Assembly (NCBI GenBank): GCA_963744905.1
Contig: CAVUUV010000005.1
Coordinates: forward strand, 496,001-560,000
DNA length: 64,000 nucleotides
Reading direction: 5' to 3'
Source: DATFFO01 sp963744905
GTDB lineage: Bacteria > Actinomycetota > Acidimicrobiia > Spongiisociales > ZC4RG35
A model generated the notes under the pieces. That model searched no databases and was not told the origin of the DNA. It saw only the letters and a program-made list of their open reading frames with translations. A program made the translations under genes and the position numbers. Positions 21,032 through 29,696 of this stretch are shown here, one piece after another. Positions within the stretch are counted from its first letter, which is position 1. Each line of letters opens with the position of its first letter.

Positions 21032-21166
21032 TGTGCAAGGCACCACAAATTCGCCGTTGACCCGAATAGGTCTGCCGCCCCACTGCCACCGCTCAAGATT
21101 CCCTTGAGTATTCCGATGGTTAGCCCGTACGCAAGCTCTCCATCGGAGATCTCGAAAGGAGGAGAC

Positions 21167-21352
21167 ATGCTTGCAGTCTGGACCCAGGTGACCACGTGGC
21201 TCGCCAGCCGCGACGAGCGTGGCGCCAGCATGGTGGAGTACGCCCTGCTGGTCGTGCTGATCGCCATCGTCGCCCTGATTGCCATCAGCCTGGTCGGCAA
21301 GGAGACCTCGAAGGCCTTCTCGACCGTCGCCGGCTCGCTCAGCACCAACTGA
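21167..21352 (+). CDS. flp: Flp/Fap-type pilin, copy 2
   Basis: 61 residues, differing from copy 1 at only three positions (Ala for Thr at residue 3, Ile for Val in the helix, Ser for Gly near the end). It has the same RDERG-ASMVEYALL processing motif and the same AAAGGAGGA ribosome binding site. Its own leader repeat and its own hairpin (21372-21400) suggest it is expressed as a separate unit. Confidence 0.92.
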   Translation: MLAVWTQVTTWLASRDERGASMVEYALLVVLIAIVALIAISLVGKETSKAFSTVAGSLSTN

Positions 21353-21371
21353 CAACCAACCAACGAGCATC

Positions 21372-21400
21372 GGGAGGGGGCGGCAGTGCCGCCCCCTCCC
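21372..21400 (+). terminator. Hairpin terminator after flp copy 2
   Basis: The arms gggagggggcggca and tgccgccccctccc form a perfect 14-bp inverted repeat with a minimal loop, followed by GTATTTGCTG. It begins 20 bp after the stop codon. The sequence differs from the terminator after copy 1, so the hairpin was not part of the duplication. Confidence 0.8.
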
Positions 21401-21509
21401 GTATTTGCTGTCGCCGGTCATGTTCGCTTCAGCAGGATGGTCCAATGGTCCCATTGAGTCCCATCGAGAGCCGCCGATACCTTGGCAAACGCAAAAGGAG
21501 CCTCCCAAC

Positions 21510-21686
21510 ATGTTGACTGTCATCACAGCCTGGATTCGAGACAACGATCGTGGCGCCAGCATGGTCGAATATGCTCTGATCATTGCCCTGATCGCCATGA
21601 TCGCCTTCGTGGCCGTGAACCTCATCGGGCCGAGTGTCAGCCACGCCTTCTCCTCCACTGCCAGCGGGTTCTCAGCCGGGAATTGA
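21510..21686 (+). CDS. flp: Flp/Fap-type pilin, divergent third copy
   Basis: 58 residues: MLTVITAWIRDNDRG followed by ASMVEYALIIALIAMIAFVA, with the Gly cleavage point and Glu+5/Tyr+6 of Flp pilins, and a tail ending STASGFSAGN. It is clearly older or divergent relative to copies 1 and 2 (different helix and tail). AAAAGGAG lies 9 bp before ATG 21510. It ends 16 bp from the convergent membrane-protein gene. It could be a minor pilin or a differently used major subunit. Confidence 0.88.
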   Translation: MLTVITAWIRDNDRGASMVEYALIIALIAMIAFVAVNLIGPSVSHAFSSTASGFSAGN

Positions 21687-21702
21687 CCCGGAATCGCCCT
21701 CC

Positions 21703-23050
21703 TCAGGCGTGGTGCGGTCGGAGCACCACGAACTCCTCGTCGCTGTAGGTTTCGGTCCAACCGTCCGCCTCGAAGAAGTGAAACCAGGGGATCGTCCGGG
21801 TTCAGAAGCGCCTGCTGGAGGTCGTACTTCTGAAACACCTCTTCCCATCCCGGCCTTCCGGCCCTGGTATCGACGAATTCCTTGAACACGTCGCCGTACA
21901 GCTCTGCCCGATCGTCCACGAAGATGTACGGGAATCCCTGATAGATGAGGTAGCCGCCCGCCGAGTCGTCGTGGAAGGTCCTCACCGGCTCCAGATGGCG
22001 TGCGGCGGCGACCGGGAAGTGTTGCTCGAACGAATCCGGCTCCACATTGACCAGGAAGGGCAATACGGCCATCAGGGCCACGACAGACCAGGCAACCGGC
22101 TGGGCGAGGGACGCCCGACCAAGACGTATCTGATTGCGGGGGAACAGGAACGCAACCAGGGCGATGGCGGCCAGTGAGACTGCCCGATTGGCGGTGAATG
22201 CGAAGACGAGAAACGGGATCACCACGAACAGGTCCCGGTTCGTCATCTTCTGTCGCAGAGCCAGAACCAGCAAACCGACGATCCCCACCAAGAAGGGGAT
22301 GAGGGCGATGGAGACGAAATCCGGGGGCAGCCATTCCAGGATCAGGTCCAGATTGCTGGAGCTGTGAGCGAACGACAGGAGAATCTCCCATACTCCCCAG
22401 CCGTGCGCCGTCAAGGTGGCGGCGACCGCACCCACCGCCGCGTCCTGGTAGAGCCGTCGATCTCCTCTCCGGAGGCCCTGGAGCACCATATACCCGAGGC
22501 CCACCACGAAGCCCCCGTGCACCGAGGCCCATACCCAAAACAGGAGGGGAATGGTCCACCTCAGGTGGCGCCGGTCGACGATCAGGGTGAGAACCGCCAA
22601 CAACGCCAGCGAGGCGAACACCGGGCGAGCGGTGAAATACCCCAGGGTCAGCCACATCACCCACAGCACGCCCACCGGGCCCATGAGACCGCGCTCCTTG
22701 CCCAGTCGCAGGCCTACAGCACCCAGGAGGATCAGCGCCGCCACTCCTACCACGACGTCGGCCGAGGCCAGGGGGCGAATTCGTTCGAACCAGCCGTATA
22801 CGAGCTCGATCAGCCAAGACTGCGTGCGCCAGGGCCGACCGCCGGCAGTGAAGCTGAACGGATCTTTCGTCAGAACGGATCCGAGATCGATCTGGCGCAA
22901 CCCGGCCTGAATGTGCCACAGATACGAGTTGTCCTGGGTGGGCCTGCGTAGGGCGATGAGGATGGCCGTCACCGGGGCCAGCCAGGCCAGGCGGATCAGA
23001 TTGAGCTGTGGAAGACGCCGACCCTCACCCGTTGGTGGTGGCAAAGGCAT
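21703..23050 (-). CDS. Multi-spanning membrane protein, frameshift near its 3' end
   Basis: About 448 residues when corrected. The N-terminus has SYLWHIQAGLRQIDLGSVLTK, DPFSFTAGGRPWRTQSWLIE, then about ten helices and a C-terminal soluble domain (GGYLIYQGFPYIFVDDRAEL). This arrangement resembles GT-C-like hypothetical proteins of Actinomycetota; the reaction is unknown. The run GGGG at 21787-21790 seems one base too long: without it the end reads PWFHFFEADGWTETY ... VVLRPHHA with a stop at 21703. As given, the frame runs on through the pilin genes to 21026, which is not credible. It overlaps tadC by 26 bp and may be the last gene of the tad operon. Confidence 0.6.
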
Positions 23051-23954
23051 TCGTTATCTGGATGGCGGCGGGACCCAGCAGCACGATGAAGAGAGAGGGG
23101 AAGATGCAAAACACCAGCGGGAACACCAGTTTGACCGGAGCGGCGAACGCCTTCTCCTGGGCACGCTGGCGGCGCTTGACTCGCATCTCGTCGGCCTGGA
23201 CACGCAGCACCTGGGCGATGGCCACACCGAAGGCCTCCGCCTGAAGCATGGCGAGCAGGAAGGATCGCAACTCGTCCAGGTCGGTTCGGTCCATGAGGTG
23301 GCGCATGGCGTCGCGACGACTGACCCCCACCCGGGTCTCCTGCAGCATGCGGAAGAACTCCTCCGAGAGGGGACCGGGCACTGTCCCCACGACCCGGGCC
23401 AGAGCGGAGTCGAAACCCAGACCGGCCTCGACCGAGATCACCAGCAGGTCGAGGATGTCGGGAAGAGCCCGCAACATCGCCTGGCGCCGCTCGTCCACCT
23501 TGCGATTCAACCAGGCATCGGGACCGAAGTACCCCAGGGCGATCGGGGCACCGAACAGCGCTATCCGCTGAATTCCGCTGGCTCCCAGTCCCTGGGTATA
23601 AAAGGCGAGAGCGATGCCGGCGATGGTCGTGAAGACCTTGATCACCGCGAAGGCGGGGGCATCGAAGTTCCCGGGATTCCCGGCCAGCATCAATTTGCGC
23701 TGCGTCTTCTCCAGGTAACCCACCGGAGTGAACCGCCGCATGAACCCACCCAGGCGTATGACGACCGGAGCGACTGCGCGTTCCGACAGGGGCCTCGCCA
23801 ACGTCTCTGAACGCAGCGCGTCCTTTCCGTACACGGCCAGGCGGTCGGTTGCCGTCTTCTGGGCGCGGAGAACTCCGTTTCCGATCCACAGCACCACGAA
23901 CACGACGAACAGGAAGGTGGCGGTCAGGCCTACGATCAGAAGTGGGTCTTCCAT
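23025..23954 (-). CDS. tadC: TadC, type II secretion F-domain membrane protein
   Basis: 309 residues. An N-terminal helix (VGLTATFLFVVFVVLWIG) precedes a cytoplasmic T2SSF domain with LPDILDLLVISVEAGLGFDS, MRHLMDRTDLDELRSFLLAM and QAEAFGVAIAQVLRVQADEM, then C-terminal helices. TadC partners with TadB to form the inner-membrane platform of the Flp pilus assembly machine. It lies 7 bp after the TadB-fusion gene. Confidence 0.88.
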   Translation of the reverse strand: MEDPLLIVGLTATFLFVVFVVLWIGNGVLRAQKTATDRLAVYGKDALRSETLARPLSERAVAPVVIRLGGFMRRFTPVGYLEKTQRKLMLAGNPGNFDAPAFAVIKVFTTIAGIALAFYTQGLGASGIQRIALFGAPIALGYFGPDAWLNRKVDERRQAMLRALPDILDLLVISVEAGLGFDSALARVVGTVPGPLSEEFFRMLQETRVGVSRRDAMRHLMDRTDLDELRSFLLAMLQAEAFGVAIAQVLRVQADEMRVKRRQRAQEKAFAAPVKLVFPLVFCIFPSLFIVLLGPAAIQITNAFATTNG

Positions 23955-23961
23955 TTGCCTC

Positions 23962-25917
23962 TCACACGTTGATGTTGATGATCTTGCGGAGCCACAAGAT
24001 GCCGGCGGCCATCAAGACCAGGCCGACACCTATCGCCACCAAGCCGAATGTGTTCTCGAAGAGCGGCTGGATATATTCCGGATTTGTGGCGTAGATGAAT
24101 CCGCCCAACGCAAAGGGGAGGCCACCCAGCACATAGGCGGAAATGCGTCCTTCGGCAGTAAGTGCCCTGATCTCGCCACGAAGGCGGTTGCGTTGCAACA
24201 TGGTGTCTGCCACCGTGCCCAGGACCTCGGCCAGGTTGCCGCCCACCTCGCGTTGAATCTCGATGGCCATCACCGCCCACTCGAAATCCTCGGACTGGGT
24301 ACGCTCGCTGATTCCGTTGAGTGCGTCGGTGACACTCCGTCCCAGGCGTGCCTCGGCGATGGCCCGACCGAACTCACGTGCCGTCGGATCGGGGGCTTCG
24401 GCGGCAACCGCCTCGACCGCCTGCAGCAACGAGTAGCCGGCGCGCAGTGAGGTTGAAAGCAGCGTGAGAGTGTCCGGCAACTGATTCTCGAATCGTCTCT
24501 TCTCCCGGCGCCCTGCCCAGCGGATCAAGCCGAACACCAGCAGGACGACGATGCCGAAGTAGATGACCCCGCCCACCGGCCCCGAGAGCAAGAAGCCGAT
24601 CAGCCCAGCAACGATGGCGATGCCGAAACCGGCCACGATGGCCTCGCCCGGAGCCAGCGGGATGTTGGCCTGCTCCAGGGCCGCATTCAAGCCTGAACTC
24701 ATCCCCCGCTGGGCGACCTGCTCCTCGGCGGCCTGAGAGAAACGCCGCAGCAGAGGGATCCGGTCGAGCGCGCCTCTCTTCTCGGTGGCCTGAGTCGCCC
24801 CGCGGCGGCCGTAGGCGGCCAGCCGCCGGGCGAACGCTCCCCCACCCTCTTCCTCCTTGCGCCCGAACAGGATCCAGATGAACAGCCCCAGAGCGGCGCC
24901 GCTGCCGATGGCCCCGATGAGAATCATCGTCGCCGGTGAGGCGGGGAGCGTGTCCTGGATCAGGAACGTTTCGGGTGGGGCGAATGTCGTCACCGTGGTG
25001 GATGAGGGTGAGACGGTCGTGGTGGCGAAGCCGCTCACCTCGGCACTGGTCGAGGCGGCCAAATTGCCGTAGCTCACCGCGAATTCGAGGTTGCCTGGCT
25101 GTGGATGGGGAACCGTGAACCTCGCCACGAGGACGTTGTTGATCTCACGCTGAATCTGTCCGTACAGCGTTGTCAACTGGTCAGGGCTGGGGGCCAGCAG
25201 GAACAGCCCGCCGGATTCCTCGGCCACCCTCTGGACAGAGTCCGGTTGAAAGTCCTCGCTCTGCAGCGCCACGCCGAATATGCGAACGTTGGAGGATGTC
25301 ACCACATTGTCGAGTTCTGCGGCGGTGGCAGTGCTTCCGTTGTCGGCCCCATCGGCCAGCACGATCACGTTGGGCTGGAGCCGGGCGGCGCTGGGGTCGT
25401 CGAACATCTGGACCGCCTGGATCACCCCATCGTTGTAGAGGGTGGCACCCTTGGCGGAGATCGAGTCGATCCGTTCCAGGAGGGTGTCGACATTGTTTGT
25501 GAATCCCTGGACCACGTTGACCTGGTCATTGAAGGTGAGGATGGCGACAAAATCCTCAGGTCGCTTCGACTGCACGAAAGACCGGGCCGCCTCCTTTGCC
25601 GCCTCCATGGGGGCGCCGTCCATAGAACCGGACGTGTCGATCGCCAGTACCACCCCCACCGGGACCTGGGACGACGACAGAGGCTGGATATCGACGTTCT
25701 CCACCGGCTGGCCGTCGGCGGTGATCTGGAGTTGCTTCGGGTCGAGGTTGTCGCTCATATTGCGAAATCCCACAACCATCGTGACGGCCCCGCCCTCGTC
25801 GTAACGGGACGTATTGACCTCGACGATCTTGACTTCACTGCTTTGGGCCAGCGCCGTGAAGGGAAAGGCAACCAGAGCAGCCAGAACCACCCCCAGGAAC
25901 AGCTTGAGCTTTCTCAC
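23962..25917 (-). CDS. tadB: VWA domain fused to TadB (T2SSF) platform protein
   Basis: 651 residues with an unusual order. A signal peptide (cleavage near TALA-Q, residue 24) leads to a secreted von Willebrand A domain with a complete MIDAS start (DTSGS at 94-98) and later GATLYNDGVIQAVQ and VIVLADGADNGSTA. A Thr/Ser-rich linker and one membrane helix (about 330-350) follow, then the cytoplasmic TadB part with QLPDTLTLLSTSLRAGYSLL, EFEWAVMAIE-like (SEDFEWAVMAIEIQ) and REVGGNLAEVLGTVADTM, and C-terminal helices. So the pilus platform carries its own extracytoplasmic adhesion-type domain. ATG 25917 overlaps the tadA stop in ATGA. Confidence 0.88.
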   Translation of the reverse strand: MRKLKLFLGVVLAALVAFPFTALAQSSEVKIVEVNTSRYDEGGAVTMVVGFRNMSDNLDPKQLQITADGQPVENVDIQPLSSSQVPVGVVLAIDTSGSMDGAPMEAAKEAARSFVQSKRPEDFVAILTFNDQVNVVQGFTNNVDTLLERIDSISAKGATLYNDGVIQAVQMFDDPSAARLQPNVIVLADGADNGSTATAAELDNVVTSSNVRIFGVALQSEDFQPDSVQRVAEESGGLFLLAPSPDQLTTLYGQIQREINNVLVARFTVPHPQPGNLEFAVSYGNLAASTSAEVSGFATTTVSPSSTTVTTFAPPETFLIQDTLPASPATMILIGAIGSGAALGLFIWILFGRKEEEGGGAFARRLAAYGRRGATQATEKRGALDRIPLLRRFSQAAEEQVAQRGMSSGLNAALEQANIPLAPGEAIVAGFGIAIVAGLIGFLLSGPVGGVIYFGIVVLLVFGLIRWAGRREKRRFENQLPDTLTLLSTSLRAGYSLLQAVEAVAAEAPDPTAREFGRAIAEARLGRSVTDALNGISERTQSEDFEWAVMAIEIQREVGGNLAEVLGTVADTMLQRNRLRGEIRALTAEGRISAYVLGGLPFALGGFIYATNPEYIQPLFENTFGLVAIGVGLVLMAAGILWLRKIININV

Positions 25918-27299
25918 CGCGCCAACGACATCTCTCCGCCACGGCGGGCGAAGGGCTCGGGGTCGAACAGGTCGGCCGGGAGGCGGATACCCTGAGCCAG
26001 CAGCTCGTCGGAGAAGGTGGGACGGATACCGGTGGCCTTCAAGCGGCCCCGGAAGCGCCCGGTCTCCTCGTCGACGCCTTCGCCGTAGTCGAAAAGGAAG
26101 AGATCCTGCAGGGTGATGACCTCGCCTTCCATGCCTTCCACCTCGGTAACGGCGGTAACGCGCCGGGTGCCGTCGCGCAGACGGGCCACGTGGACGATGA
26201 GGTCCACGGCCGAGGAGACCTGCTCGCGAATGGCCCGGACCGGCAGGTCGAATCCGGCCATCAGCACCATGGTCTCGATACGGGACAGGGTGTCACGCGG
26301 CGAGTTGGAGTGGATGGTGGTCAGGGACCCATCATGGCCGGTGTTCATGGCCTGGAGCATGTCGAGGGCCTCGGCGCCACGACACTCCCCGACGACGATG
26401 CGATCGGGACGCATACGCAGGGTGTTCTTGACCAGGTCGCGAATCGTTACCGCACCCTGGCCCTCGATGTTTGGGGGCCGGGACTCCAGTGTCAGTACGT
26501 GCTCCTGATGGAGTTGAAGCTCGGCGGCGTCCTCGACCGTGACGATGCGCTCGTCGCCGGGTATGTAGCCCGAGGCCACGTTGAGCGTGGTCGTCTTTCC
26601 GGATCCCGTTCCGCCCGAGATGATGATGTTGAGACGGCCCCGAACGCAGGCCCGCAGGAAATCGGCCGTACGTTGGGTGAAGGTCCCGAACTTGATCAGG
26701 TCCGCCTCCTGATAGGGGTCGACAGAGAACTTTCGAATCGTCAGGAACGGCCCGCCGATCGCCAGGGGGGCGATGACGGCATTGACGCGGGAACCGTCGG
26801 GGAGACGGGCGTCCACCATCGGGGTGGCCTCGTCGACCCGGCGGCCGATCTGACCCACGATCTTGTCGATGATGCGCCGCAGATGCACGTCGTCGACGAA
26901 ATGGACGTCGGACTTGGAGATCTTGCCGTTCTTCTCGAAGTAGATGTCGTAGGGCCCGTTGGCCATGACCTCGGTCACGTCCGGGTCGTTGAGCAACGGA
27001 TCGATGGGCCCGTAGCCAAGGACATCTGAAGCGATCTCGTTGAGCAGCTGGCGCCGGTCGGCCGAAGTGAGGGGGATGCCTTGCTCCTGGTCGACTGCCC
27101 ACTCCAGCATCTCCATGACCCGGAGACGCAACTCGGCGTCGCTCATCTGGCGGTCATAGAGGGTGGGGCCCAGCTCCTCGATCACCCGGAAATGGAGGCG
27201 CCCTCTCAGCTCATTGAGCTGGCTGGACCGGTTATTGGCGTAACCCGTTGCCTCAGACGAGGCCCGAGCCTGGGCAACTCTTTCAGATAGCGAAGCCAT
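25914..27299 (-). CDS. tadA: TadA/CpaF secretion ATPase
   Basis: 461 residues. N-terminal domain, then SDVHFVDDVHLRRIIDKI and the GspE-like ATPase core: Walker A IISGGTGSGKTTTLN, Asp box RIVTVEDAAELQL, Walker B region RIVVGECRGAEALDML and the His box GHDGSLTTIHSNS. It powers pilin polymerisation (and possibly retraction) from the cytoplasmic side of TadB/TadC. The gene sits between tadZ and the VWA-tadB fusion on the minus strand, a usual Tad order. Confidence 0.93.
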   Translation of the reverse strand: MASLSERVAQARASSEATGYANNRSSQLNELRGRLHFRVIEELGPTLYDRQMSDAELRLRVMEMLEWAVDQEQGIPLTSADRRQLLNEIASDVLGYGPIDPLLNDPDVTEVMANGPYDIYFEKNGKISKSDVHFVDDVHLRRIIDKIVGQIGRRVDEATPMVDARLPDGSRVNAVIAPLAIGGPFLTIRKFSVDPYQEADLIKFGTFTQRTADFLRACVRGRLNIIISGGTGSGKTTTLNVASGYIPGDERIVTVEDAAELQLHQEHVLTLESRPPNIEGQGAVTIRDLVKNTLRMRPDRIVVGECRGAEALDMLQAMNTGHDGSLTTIHSNSPRDTLSRIETMVLMAGFDLPVRAIREQVSSAVDLIVHVARLRDGTRRVTAVTEVEGMEGEVITLQDLFLFDYGEGVDEETGRFRGRLKATGIRPTFSDELLAQGIRLPADLFDPEPFARRGGEMSLAR

Positions 27300-27326
27300 C
27301 AGTAGCGTCCTTTCATACCCTTGAGA

Positions 27327-28514
27327 TCACTTTCGACCGAATAATCCCCGACCTGAAGAGGGTTCCGGCACCGGACCCGCGATGAGTTCTGCAACGGACT
27401 CGAAACCCTTGGCGATTCGGGACTTCGGAGCCGACTCCACCACGGGACGGCCTTCGTTGACCGAAGCGGCCACGGCACCGTCGGAGGGGACCGCGGCTTC
27501 GATCTTCATCTTCAGTGCCGTCTCGATCTCCTTGTCGTCCAGTCGCGCCCTGGCATTGGCCCGGTTCATGACCAGCTGTACCCGGTCGGTGGGGAATTTG
27601 AGCAGCCGCAATGTCTCCAGGGCCAGTTTGGCGTTCTTGACCGAGGGAAGGTCCATATCGACCACCATCAGCACGTGGTCGGCGATCTCGACCAACGACA
27701 GGAGGAGCTCGTCCAGCATCGAAGCGGTGTCGACGATGATGTAGTCGAACGACTCTCTCAGCAAGTCGATCATCTGCATCAAACCGGCGGTGGTTATGTC
27801 GTCGGCAAAGGCCGGCTCGAGCGGGGCGGCCAGCACTTTCAGCCCGCTGCTGTGTTCGGTCAGAAGCGTAGAAAGCAGACTGGTGTCGAGATGGTGGATC
27901 TCATGGGCGGCGTTGACCATCGTGAATCGGGGCTCCAGCTGGAGCACCAGGCAGCAGTCGCCGAATTGGAGGTCGGCGTCCACCAGACACACCCGTTTGC
28001 CCTCGTAACGGGTCAGAAGCAGGGCCAGATTGGTGGCAGTCACCGTCTTGCCGCTCCCACCCTTGGCACTCATGACCGTTATCACCTTGCCGCGACCGGG
28101 TTCTCCAGCATCCGGTTCAGGCGGGGCCACCACCCGACGGTCCCGTTCCAGGACGTCGCCGGCGAATTGATTGATCGCAGCCTCGATCTTGCTCTCGTCC
28201 AGAGGCGCCTCGATCACATCCGATAAGCCCACCCGCATGCCGGACCGCAGAAGGTCAGACGTGACTGAAGCTGCCACCAGAATCAGGACCAGGCTGGGAT
28301 CGGCGTTGTGAATCGAGCGGATGTCACTGATGGCGGCCTCGTCGGCGAAGGACGGGCCCAGCAGCACCATGCGCAACTGGCCGCCTTCGATTGCCTCCAG
28401 GGCCCCGTCGAGCGAGCGGGCGACCGGCAGTCTCCCATCGAAGAGACGCTTGGCCTCGTCGATGAAGTCGTCGTCGTCGTCGACGACAAGCAGATTGTGC
28501 TCACTCAGCGACAT
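27327..28514 (-). CDS. tadZ: TadZ/CpaE, ParA/MinD-like localisation ATPase
   Basis: 395 residues. Residues 1-125 form a receiver-like domain beginning LLVVDDDDDFIDEAKRLF, then a MinD/ParA ATPase with deviant Walker A SAKGGSGKTVTATNLA, CLVDADLQFGDCC and IIVDTASMLDELLLSLVEIA. TadZ/CpaE places the Tad machine at its site on the membrane. The receiver-like part keeps several acidic residues, although TadZ receivers are usually not phosphorylated. Confidence 0.88.
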   Translation of the reverse strand: MSLSEHNLLVVDDDDDFIDEAKRLFDGRLPVARSLDGALEAIEGGQLRMVLLGPSFADEAAISDIRSIHNADPSLVLILVAASVTSDLLRSGMRVGLSDVIEAPLDESKIEAAINQFAGDVLERDRRVVAPPEPDAGEPGRGKVITVMSAKGGSGKTVTATNLALLLTRYEGKRVCLVDADLQFGDCCLVLQLEPRFTMVNAAHEIHHLDTSLLSTLLTEHSSGLKVLAAPLEPAFADDITTAGLMQMIDLLRESFDYIIVDTASMLDELLLSLVEIADHVLMVVDMDLPSVKNAKLALETLRLLKFPTDRVQLVMNRANARARLDDKEIETALKMKIEAAVPSDGAVAASVNEGRPVVESAPKSRIAKGFESVAELIAGPVPEPSSGRGLFGRK

Positions 28515-28520
28515 TCCCGC

Positions 28521-29414
28521 TTAACTCCCAAAGATGTCGGTGACAAGGTCTCCCTCGAACAGATTCTCGATGGTAACGCCGTTCGTGTCCACCGCGACGA
28601 AGTCCTCGGGGACCAATGTCAGCCACACCGACCCGTTTTCAAAAGCGTAGACGAAACGCTCAGCTTGTTCAGGATCGACCTCCAGTGTGAAGACCGTCGC
28701 CGGTGCCTGTTGCTGCTGAGGGGCGGCGCCCTCCGCCGTGGTGGACGCCGTAACGTTCTGGCGGTCGCCCTCCTGGGGACGAACATCGCGATCCACGGCC
28801 AGGACCGGGATCCCCTGCAGGACGTAGCGAGTGAGGGTCACCGTCTTCGACGCCTGTTCGGGTGTGGTCGTCTCGGTGGTCTGCTGCTGGCCACTGGGCA
28901 AACCGAATCCGGGGGCGTTCTGGGGAAGCAGGTCGAACTGGATGTCGATGGTGAGGATGGCGTTGATCCGATCCCCGGGACGGATGAAGCCGTTCACGCC
29001 CCGAATCTGATCGGTGGACACCGTCAGCGCCTGCTTTCCGGAGGGAATCTGGTCGGCCAGGGGGGTGATGTCGACCGAAAGCGACACCCATTGGTCGTTG
29101 AGCAGGATCTCGTTCTCGGAAATGGGGCCGACCGCCACCTTGCCCGAGATGACCGCGTTGAGCTCGTCCTCAGAGGCAATGGCTCCGGCGGGAAGATACT
29201 GCTTCTGCTCCTGGGACTCCTGCCACATCGGCGTCTGCAAGAACAGGTCACCGTCCTGGCCTTCGGGGACCGACTGAGTGGCTCGGAAGACCTTGACCAC
29301 CTCGGTCTTCTGATCCTGTTCGCCCTTGTAGTTCTGTATGAACGAATAGACCGCGAACGCGGCCACACCTGCCAGTAGCAACGCGACCAGAAGGACCAGT
29401 GCTCTCCTACCCAT
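28521..29414 (-). CDS. cpaB: CpaB/RcpC, SAF-domain Flp pilus assembly protein
   Basis: 297 residues. An N-terminal membrane helix (ALVLLVALLLAGVAAFAVYS) anchors an extracytoplasmic protein with a SAF domain (AGAIASEDELNAVISGKVA, then PSGKQALTVSTDQIRGVNGF and IRPGDRINAILTI). CpaB/RcpC supports the pilus channel in diderms and has a less clear role in monoderms, where it may contact cell wall. First gene of the tad operon. The 282-bp gap to rpsA (29415-29696) should hold its promoter, but I cannot assign -35/-10 boxes with confidence. Confidence 0.85.
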   Translation of the reverse strand: MGRRALVLLVALLLAGVAAFAVYSFIQNYKGEQDQKTEVVKVFRATQSVPEGQDGDLFLQTPMWQESQEQKQYLPAGAIASEDELNAVISGKVAVGPISENEILLNDQWVSLSVDITPLADQIPSGKQALTVSTDQIRGVNGFIRPGDRINAILTIDIQFDLLPQNAPGFGLPSGQQQTTETTTPEQASKTVTLTRYVLQGIPVLAVDRDVRPQEGDRQNVTASTTAEGAAPQQQQAPATVFTLEVDPEQAERFVYAFENGSVWLTLVPEDFVAVDTNGVTIENLFEGDLVTDIFGS

Positions 29415-29696
29415 GGAGTTTCCTCACCTTGACTCGATTTATCGGTTTTCAGACTCGACTTGCCGGTAGTCTGATCGAAGTGGGCATGGTACCCGGGCTG
29501 CGACATACCGTCCGGCATTCGGTTCGGTACGTTTGTCGGTATCCCGGTCCCCCACCTGAACCCCTTTGTGCTCACCCAGGTCGAGCAGCCTGCCAGCAGG
29601 GGCTGTCATCGTCAAGGTGTCGAGCGGATCATCGACGGCCAGCGGGCACCGCTCACGAGTCAGACTGGGCCCGCTTGTGGGCCGGAACCGTGTCGC

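Larger units (their letters stand above)
20732..21352 (+). repeat. Tandem duplication of the flp gene with its leader (378-bp period)
   Basis: From attccgat (20732 and 21110) through both pilin stop codons the two copies match almost perfectly: the 57-bp leader has two visible changes, and the coding regions differ at a handful of bases giving T/A, V/I and G/S changes. The segments between the copies (20975-21109) are not repeated. This indicates a recent gene duplication that kept the leader and ribosome binding site. Confidence 0.9.

Noticed and set aside
29415..29696. Extra gene between cpaB and rpsA
   Set aside because: Frames here (e.g. 29024-29575 minus) are Arg/Ser/Pro-rich shadows without start signals; the gap more likely holds the tad promoter.
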